DNA of 10,708 nt. Origin: an uncultured Flavonifractor sp. (lineage in GTDB: Bacteria > Bacillota > Clostridia > Oscillospirales > Oscillospiraceae). Below the pieces are notes generated by a model, which worked only from the letters and a program-made list of their open reading frames with translations, made no database searches and was not told where the DNA came from. Location of the stretch: assembly GCA_910585415.1 (NCBI GenBank), contig CAJUDT010000078.1:1-10708 (forward strand), in the 5' to 3' direction. Positions 6,237 to 10,708 of the stretch are shown here, piece after piece. The translations under genes and the position numbers were made by a program. Each line of letters starts with the position of its first letter. Position 1 is the first letter of the stretch.

Positions 6237-6316
6237 AGGGAGGTCTTCCTCCTCTTCCGTATATTCTCTTTCTTGGTCTGTGTTTCTATGAATGATTACA
6301 AATAGTTACAAAGTTT

Positions 6317-6345
6317 ATTCTACACACTCTCCCTCCTGCCGTCAA
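6317..6345 (-). promoter_or_regulatory. Promoter of the M23 peptidase gene
   Basis: Minus-strand -35 TTGACG (6340-6345) and -10 TAGAAT (6317-6322), 17-bp spacer; each differs from consensus at one position. Start near 6310 leaves a leader of about 74 nt. A DnaA-box-like TTCTACACA (6318-6326, one mismatch to TTWTNCACA) overlaps the -10. Confidence 0.72.
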
Positions 6346-6368
6346 GGTTTTTCCAGAAGTTTTCCCTT

Positions 6369-6377
6369 TTTTCCACA
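6369..6377 (+). promoter_or_regulatory. DnaA box upstream of dnaA
   Basis: TTTTCCACA fits TTWTNCACA. It is a single site about 190 bp before the dnaA -10. Candidate for DnaA autoregulation or for an upstream origin subregion. Confidence 0.6.
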
Positions 6378-6538
6378 TGGTTCCCCCGTTCTCCCCTTCC
6401 GCCCGGAAGGGTCAGACTGTCGAAAAACCGCTTTGGCCAAAGGAGTCGGAGGGAAAGATCGTGTAAAAGAAAACCGTCAGTGTTTTCTTTCCCGCCAAGC
6501 TGGGGTAATTCTTTTTTATAAATGTATCCCCCAAAATG

Positions 6539-6567
6539 TTGCCCTCGGTCCAAAATTTTGGTATAAT
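6539..6567 (+). promoter_or_regulatory. dnaA promoter with a palindrome filling the spacer
   Basis: -35 TTGCCC (6539-6544) and perfect -10 TATAAT (6562-6567), 17-bp spacer, start near 6574. The perfect 12-bp palindrome CCAAAATTTTGG (6550-6561) ends exactly where the -10 begins. A near copy CCAAAATGTTGC (6531-6542) overlaps the -35, 19 bp away. Confidence 0.75.
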
Positions 6568-6622
6568 AGATAAGTATGTGTAACAGGATGATGTGCCATT
6601 TTTAGGAAAGAGGTGCCCCCGT

Positions 6623-7936
6623 ATGAATTTGCCAGCCGATATCTGGACGAAGGTACTCTCTCTCATGGAGGGGGATATGACCTCCACCACCATTAACACC
6701 TGGTTTGACGACGCAAGCGCCGTCTCCCTGGACGAAAACCGCTTCGTGCTCCACACACCCTCCAACTTTAAGCGGGATATTATCCTCTCCCGCTACCTCC
6801 CCGCCATTCAGAAGGCCCTGCGGGAGCTTTTTTCCGCTGATTTCGAGGTGGTCGTGCTGGGCGAGGGCGAGCTGGAGCAGCAGAGCAAGAGCGCCGGGGA
6901 TGCCTTTATGCCGGGTACGGAGGAGTATACCTTCGAGCGGTTCGTGGTGGGGGCCTCCAACAAGTTCGCCCACGCCGCTGCCCTCTCTGTGGCCGACCGG
7001 CCAGGGCAGTCCTACAATCCCTTGTTTATCTACGGAGAGTCCGGGTTGGGCAAAACCCATCTGCTCTACGCCATCGCCCACAAGCTCCACGCCGCGCACC
7101 CGGAATTTCGGATTCTCTACATCAAGGGGGACGCCTTCACCAATGAGCTCATTCAGGCCATTCGGGAGGGCAGAAATCAGGAGTTTCGGGAAAAATACCG
7201 GTTCGCTGACGTGTTTCTGATGGACGATGTGCAGTTTATCGCCGGTAAGGAGAGTTCCCAGGAGGAGATGTTTCACACCTTTAACTCTCTGTATGAGGCC
7301 GGGCGGCAGATTGTCTTTACCGCCGACCGTCCGCCCAAAGAGATGCTCCGATTAGACGACCGGCTGCGGACGCGGTTCGAGTGGGGTTTGCCGGTGGATA
7401 TTCAGCCGCCGGATTATGAGACGCGTGTGGCGATTATTAAGAATAAGGCCATACGTCGGGGCATGAACCTGCCCGACCCGGTGTTGCAGTATATTGCGGA
7501 AAATATCACCTCCAACGTGCGGCAAATCGAGGGCACCGTCAATAAAATCCTGGCCTTTCAGGAGCTTATGGGAGAGAGCGTCGATGTGGACACCGTGACG
7601 CGGGCCGTTCGGGACATGTTTAAGGACAAGGCCGACTTTTTGCCCTCCTCGGACGTGATTATTGACGAGGTGAGCAAGTTCTACAGCATTGACGCCGACG
7701 CCATTCGGGGACAGGGGAGAACCAAAGATACCGCTTTGGCCCGGCAGATCGCCATGTATCAGATTCGACGCATGACGAATCTTTCCCTGAAGGAAATCGG
7801 GCGGGAATTTGGCGACCGGGACCACTCCACCGTGATGCACTCCATTGAGCGGGTGGAAAAGCTCATGAAGCAGTCCCCGGAGGTGGCGGAGGTCATTAAG
7901 GACATCAACGCCAACATCAACGCCCGGTATGAGTGA
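6623..7936 (+). CDS. dnaA: Chromosomal replication initiator DnaA
   Basis: AAA+ initiator that binds DnaA boxes, melts the origin and helps load the helicase. From the ATG at 6623 it has 437 residues, near the usual 440-460. Domain I is 1-~80, followed by a short, variable domain II to ~100. The AAA+ domain has Walker A GESGLGKT (138-145), Walker B FLMDD (198-202), a sensor-1 region IVFTADRPP (230-238) and an arginine-finger region LRTRFEWG (248-255). Domain IV carries the DnaA-box-reading signature GDRDHSTVMHS (397-407), close to the usual GGRDHTTV. An open in-frame GTG at 6593 adds 10 codons but lacks an RBS; GAGGTG (6610-6615) sits 7 nt before 6623, so I use that. It is transcribed toward the putative origin, and the stop is followed at once by the box cluster. 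Confidence 0.98.
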   Translation: MNLPADIWTKVLSLMEGDMTSTTINTWFDDASAVSLDENRFVLHTPSNFKRDIILSRYLPAIQKALRELFSADFEVVVLGEGELEQQSKSAGDAFMPGTEEYTFERFVVGASNKFAHAAALSVADRPGQSYNPLFIYGESGLGKTHLLYAIAHKLHAAHPEFRILYIKGDAFTNELIQAIREGRNQEFREKYRFADVFLMDDVQFIAGKESSQEEMFHTFNSLYEAGRQIVFTADRPPKEMLRLDDRLRTRFEWGLPVDIQPPDYETRVAIIKNKAIRRGMNLPDPVLQYIAENITSNVRQIEGTVNKILAFQELMGESVDVDTVTRAVRDMFKDKADFLPSSDVIIDEVSKFYSIDADAIRGQGRTKDTALARQIAMYQIRRMTNLSLKEIGREFGDRDHSTVMHSIERVEKLMKQSPEVAEVIKDINANINARYE

Positions 7937-8162
7937 GTTATCCACATTTTGTTGACATGTGGAAAGGGTCCTGTGGACAACTTTGCCTTTTTGGGCGGGC
8001 TGTGGAGAAGTGGTTTTCTTCTCCACATTGGCTGTGGAGGAGCAACGCCCTCGGCCCCAAGGGGTAGAGGAACTTTTCCACAATGTTTTTCCCTACGGCC
8101 TACTATTACGAAATCTTTCCCCATGCTCTGTGCTGAAATGAGAAGAAACGGAGGTTCTTTCT
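7937..8162. other. oriC: Putative oriC: DnaA-box cluster between dnaA and dnaN
   Basis: Box-like 9-mers with CCACA cores: TTATCCACA 7938-7946 (+, perfect); CTTTCCACA 7958-7966 (-); TTGTCCACA 7972-7980 (-); TTCTCCACA 8001-8009 (-); TTCTCCACA 8019-8027 (+); TCCTCCACA 8033-8041 (-, weak); TTTTCCACA 8074-8082 (+, fits TTWTNCACA). Seven in about 145 bp is far denser than anywhere else in the window. A T-rich tract, a short GC-rich block (8091-8099) and a DnaA-trio-like tract (8100-8108) follow before the dnaN RBS. The dnaA-dnaN gap is a common origin position in Bacillota. No confident dnaN promoter was seen here. Confidence 0.88.
8100..8108 (+). promoter_or_regulatory. DnaA-trio-like unwinding element
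   Basis: Plus-strand CTACTATTA means the complementary strand reads 3'-GAT GAT AAT-5', three consecutive units fitting the DnaA-trio rule 3'-[G/A]A[T/A]-5'. It follows a DnaA box (8074-8082) and a GC-rich block, the order of the basal unwinding system described in B. subtilis. The distance from the box is 17 bp. Confidence 0.65.
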
Positions 8163-9275
8163 ATGAAATTTACATGCGAGAAGGCCCTGTTACAGGCCGC
8201 TATTTCGACGACCTCCCGCGCAGTTTCCCCCAAAAGCTCCATTCCTGCGCTGGAGGGAATTTTGCTGGAGGCTCAGAACGATTTGCGTTTGACCGGGTAC
8301 AATTTGGAAACTGGTATCCGTACCACCGTTCCCGCCGAGATTACTGAGACGGGTACGTTGGTTTTGGGCGCCCGGCTGTTTGGAGAGATCGTGCGAAAGC
8401 TGCCCGACGATATGGTGAGCTTCCAGTCCACCAATTATACCGTCCACATTCAATGCGGTATGAGTGAGTTCCATATTCTGGCTACCGACCCGGAGGAGTT
8501 TCCTGAGCTGCCCGCTGTGGAATATCAGAATACCTTTGAGATTCCGCAGAGCCGGTTAAGGGCGATGATTGGTCAGACCTTGTTTGCCGTCAGCACCAAT
8601 GAGAGCCGGCCAATTCATACGGGGTCCCTGTTCGAGGTGGACGAGGAGGGGCTGACTGTCGTTTCGGTGGACGGCTACCGGCTGGCGCTGCGGCGGGAGG
8701 CCATTGAGAAAAAGGAGGGGGCGGAGTCCTTTTCCTTTGTGGTGCCGGGGGCGGCTCTGTCTGAGGTGGAGAAAATCTGCGGCGATGTGGATGAGATGGC
8801 CTCCGTTACCCAGGGGGCGCGGCATGTTATGTTCAAGGTGGGCAGTACAATGCTGGTTTCCCGGCGGCTGGAGGGGGAGTTCTTGGCCTATAAGCAGGCG
8901 ATTCCTAGGAACAATCCCATTCAGGTGGAGGGGGAGACGCGGGCGCTGCTGGCTTCCATCGACCGGGTGAGTTTGATTATCAGTGATAAATTGAAGAGTC
9001 CTCTGCGGTGCGTGTTTGATGACAATGTGTTGAAGCTGTCCACTAAGACGGCTATTGGAGATGCGAATGATGTGTGCGCCATTGCGGGCAGCGGCGGCGG
9101 ATTGGAGATTGGGTTTAACAACAAGTATCTGATGGACGCGCTGAAGGCCGCTCCGGCGGACCGGGTGCGCCTGGAGCTGTCCACCGGCGTGTCGCCCTGC
9201 ATTATGCTCCCGACGGAGGGGGAGGAAAACTTTTTGTATATGGTGCTCCCCGTGCGGCTGAAGGCCGGGGAATAG
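8163..9275 (+). CDS. dnaN: DNA polymerase III beta subunit (sliding clamp)
   Basis: Ring-shaped homodimeric clamp that tethers DNA polymerase III and repair proteins to DNA. It has 370 residues, the usual length, as three clamp folds (about 1-118, 126-243 and 245-370). Visible landmarks are SRPIHTGSLFEV (about 148-159), VSVDGYRLALRR (about 167-178) and RRLEGEFLAYKQAIP (about 234-248); the familiar form of the last is EGEFPDY, so PD is replaced by LA. The C-terminus YMVLPVRL corresponds to the conserved MPMR end. The start is clear: GGAGG at 8150-8154, 8 nt upstream. It follows the putative oriC and is 10 nt from the next gene, so dnaN-yaaA-recF form one operon, perhaps continuing from dnaA. 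Confidence 0.98.
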   Translation: MKFTCEKALLQAAISTTSRAVSPKSSIPALEGILLEAQNDLRLTGYNLETGIRTTVPAEITETGTLVLGARLFGEIVRKLPDDMVSFQSTNYTVHIQCGMSEFHILATDPEEFPELPAVEYQNTFEIPQSRLRAMIGQTLFAVSTNESRPIHTGSLFEVDEEGLTVVSVDGYRLALRREAIEKKEGAESFSFVVPGAALSEVEKICGDVDEMASVTQGARHVMFKVGSTMLVSRRLEGEFLAYKQAIPRNNPIQVEGETRALLASIDRVSLIISDKLKSPLRCVFDDNVLKLSTKTAIGDANDVCAIAGSGGGLEIGFNNKYLMDALKAAPADRVRLELSTGVSPCIMLPTEGEENFLYMVLPVRLKAGE

Positions 9276-9285
9276 AGGAGGGACC

Positions 9286-9498
9286 ATGGAGGAACGGGTA
9301 ACTGCTATTCATACGCCGTTTATTAAGCTGGAGGCCCTGTTGAAATTTGAGGGGCTGTCCGGTACCGGCGGCGAGGCTAAGGAGCGCATTCAGCAGGGAG
9401 AGGTAAAGGTGAATGGTGAGGTTTGCCTTCAGCGGGGGAAGAAGCTGGTGGCTGGGGATGTTGTGGAGCTGGATGGCGTGAGGCTGACGGTACAATGA
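9286..9498 (+). CDS. yaaA: S4-domain RNA-binding protein YaaA
   Basis: A 70-residue protein that is essentially one S4 RNA-binding domain: KLEALLKFEGLSGTGGEAKERI (about 14-35), then the typical QQGEVKVNGEV turn and RGKKLVAGDVVELDG (about 50-64). Orthologues sit between dnaN and recF across Bacillota and have been linked to ribosome function; the precise substrate is not settled. It starts 10 nt after the dnaN stop with a strong GAGGAGGG (9275-9282). Its TGA overlaps the recF ATG, indicating translational coupling. Confidence 0.95.
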   Translation: MEERVTAIHTPFIKLEALLKFEGLSGTGGEAKERIQQGEVKVNGEVCLQRGKKLVAGDVVELDGVRLTVQ

Positions 9499-10601
9499 TT
9501 CTGCATTCGGTTGCGCTGGAGTGGTTTCGCAATTATGAGGGAATCACTGTGGAGTTTGCTCCGGGGGTGAATGTGATTTACGGGGAGAACGCCCAGGGGA
9601 AAACCAATTTGCTGGAGGGAATTGGGTATCTCTCTACCGCGTCCTCCCATCGGGCCCGGTATGACCGGGAGCTGATTCAATTCGGGCGGGACCATGCCTT
9701 TTTGAAGGGGGCGCTGTCTGCCCGGGGGCGGGAGTTTGTGTTGGAGGCGCGGCTTCACCGAGGAGGGAGGAGGCAGCTGTTTTCCAATGGGGTCCGGCTG
9801 AAACGGGCGGCGGAGCTGTCCGGGGTATTGACGACGGTGCTGTTTTGTCCGGAGGATTTGGATTTGATCCGGGCTGGCGCGGCGGAGCGGCGGAGGTTTT
9901 TGGATGGGTGTATTTCTCAGCTGAGGCCTCGGTATGGTGAGGCCTTGGCGGAGTATCGGAGGTTATATGAGCACAAGACTCGGATTTTGCGGGATTATGG
10001 GGAGAAGCCTGACCTTTTGGATACCTTGGAGGAGTTTAATGTACAGATGGCCCGGGCGGGGGCGGTGCTGATTCACTATCGGGCGCATTTTGTGAAACGG
10101 CTCAGGGAAGTGACGCCGGTGATTCATCGGGAGTTTTCCGGGGGGAGGGAGGTTCTGGAGCTGCGGTATGAGACGGTGAAGAATATTCCTGACCCGGAGG
10201 CTTCTCCCAGGGAGTTATTGCCGCTTTTGTTGGAACATCAGAACAGCCACCGGCGGGCGGAGTTGGAGACGAGACAGTGTCTTTCCGGGCCCCATAAGGA
10301 TGATTTGGAGGTTTTGATTGACGGGGTTAGCGCTAAGACGTTTGCTTCTCAGGGGCAGACGCGGACGGCGGCTTTATCGCTGAAGCTGGCTTCCAGAGAA
10401 ATAATTCAGCAGGACACCGGGGAGTGGCCGGTTTTGCTCCTTGATGATGTGTTGAGCGAGCTCGACGCCAAACGGCAGGAGTTCGTTTTGCGGAGAATTA
10501 CCGGCGGGCAGGTCTTTATTACCTGCTGCGGCGATATGGGGATTTCCGCCCTGGAGGGCGGGAGGACCTTTCGGATCCAAGAGGGGAAGATTGTGTCTTG
10601 A
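9495..10601 (+). CDS. recF: DNA replication and repair protein RecF
   Basis: SMC/ABC-type ATPase that, with RecO and RecR, loads RecA at single-strand gaps; it acts near the clamp and the fork. From the ATG at 9495 it has 368 residues, the usual size. Visible motifs are Walker A GENAQGKT (30-37), ABC signature LSGPHKDD (263-270), Walker B with D-loop LLLDDVLSELD (314-324), and a Q-rich FASQGQTRT (283-291). The open frame extends upstream to a TTG at 9423 inside yaaA, but the family starts at MxLxxxxLxxFRNYE, so 9495 is chosen; it overlaps the yaaA stop by 4 nt. RBS is weak, consistent with coupling. Third positions are noticeably rich in G on this strand compared with early dnaA. Confidence 0.98.
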   Translation: MILHSVALEWFRNYEGITVEFAPGVNVIYGENAQGKTNLLEGIGYLSTASSHRARYDRELIQFGRDHAFLKGALSARGREFVLEARLHRGGRRQLFSNGVRLKRAAELSGVLTTVLFCPEDLDLIRAGAAERRRFLDGCISQLRPRYGEALAEYRRLYEHKTRILRDYGEKPDLLDTLEEFNVQMARAGAVLIHYRAHFVKRLREVTPVIHREFSGGREVLELRYETVKNIPDPEASPRELLPLLLEHQNSHRRAELETRQCLSGPHKDDLEVLIDGVSAKTFASQGQTRTAALSLKLASREIIQQDTGEWPVLLLDDVLSELDAKRQEFVLRRITGGQVFITCCGDMGISALEGGRTFRIQEGKIVS

Positions 10602-10679
10602 GGGGGGCTCCTTTTTGGTTCCCTTTTGCCTCTTCCTCGTTACTCTGGTGGTGTTCGTTTTCTGGTCCTGCCTCCGGCG

Positions 10680-10707
10680 GGTTACTTTCCAGTGATGGAA
10701 AGTAACC
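10680..10707. repeat. Palindromic repeat at the window edge
   Basis: GGTTACTTTCCA (10680-10691) and TGGAAAGTAACC (10696-10707) form a perfect 12-bp stem around GTGA. It lies 78 bp after recF. It has no T-tract in view, so it may be a terminator cut off by the window or, more likely, part of an interspersed palindromic element; similar GGTTACTTT/AAAGTAACC palindromes recur in many genomes. Confidence 0.6.
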
Positions 10708-10708
10708 A

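Larger units (their letters stand above)
6237..6622. other. Divergent control region between the M23 peptidase gene and dnaA
   Basis: No gene is supported here. It contains the leftward peptidase promoter (6317-6345), a consensus-type DnaA box TTTTCCACA (6369-6377), an 8-bp-arm inverted repeat (6394-6411), a 12-bp perfect palindrome CTTTGGCCAAAG (6431-6442), a 9-bp-arm hairpin AAAGAAAAC/GTTTTCTTT (6466-6490), and the rightward dnaA promoter with an internal palindrome. It may be a minor second origin subregion, as in bipartite origins flanking dnaA, but it has far fewer boxes than 7937-8162. Confidence 0.7.

Noticed and set aside
6602..7276. Minus-strand open frame opposite dnaA
   Set aside because: Overlaps the unmistakable Walker A/B region of DnaA; no family resemblance.
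7951..7980. TTGACA at 7952 as a dnaN promoter -35
   Set aside because: No -10-like hexamer at 16-18 bp; the sequence there is a DnaA box.
7352..8083. Minus-strand frame spanning the 3' end of dnaA and oriC
   Set aside because: Runs through the DnaA-box cluster and dnaA domain IV on the opposite strand; composition of a shadow.
8556..9287. Minus-strand open frame opposite dnaN
   Set aside because: Shadow of dnaN with no motif or RBS.
10602..10630. Terminator immediately after recF
   Set aside because: GAG...CTC with a G-rich loop gives at most a 3-bp stem before the T-run; not convincing.

Overview
This window is a chromosomal replication-origin neighbourhood of a moderately GC-rich member of the Bacillota. 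It is most likely a clostridial gut lineage of the Oscillospiraceae type (Flavonifractor/Lawsonibacter-like). This assignment is an inference from the noc-parA-parB set, the DnaA/DnaN/YaaA/RecF order, the SerRS subtype and a small DUF6440-like gene. I found no defence system, CRISPR array, tRNA or rRNA.

Layout. Positions 1-6236 hold a leftward block, all on the minus strand. Reading in transcription order it contains a LysM-G5-M23 cell-wall peptidase, a 60-residue DUF6440-like protein, noc, parA, parB, an unrecognised membrane-anchored coiled-coil protein, and the 5' part of serS, which runs off the left edge. Three perfect 16-bp parS palindromes lie at 894-909, 3283-3298 and 3351-3366. Positions 6237-6622 are a divergent control region. 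It carries a promoter for the peptidase (minus strand), a promoter for dnaA (plus strand), one consensus-type DnaA box and several palindromes. Positions 6623-10601 hold a rightward block of dnaA, dnaN, yaaA (S4 domain) and recF. The 7937-8162 gap between dnaA and dnaN has a dense DnaA-box cluster followed by a DnaA-trio-like tract and is the best candidate for oriC. The window ends in a 12-bp-stem palindrome that looks like an interspersed repeat.

How it works together. DnaA loads at 7937-8108, and DnaN is the sliding clamp for the forks that result. RecF acts with the clamp in gap repair. ParA and ParB, with the parS sites, segregate the newly copied origins. The second ParB-family protein has Noc-type specificity residues and would restrain division over the nucleoid. 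Most genes point away from the putative origin; dnaA points toward it, and base composition agrees with the switch lying downstream of dnaA.

The less ordinary points are regulatory. A parS abuts the parA -35 element. A DnaA-box-like inverted pair lies inside the likely noc promoter. A perfect palindrome exactly fills the dnaA promoter spacer, with a near copy over the -35. One parS is embedded in a 30-bp perfect palindrome. A membrane coiled-coil protein is translationally coupled to parB.
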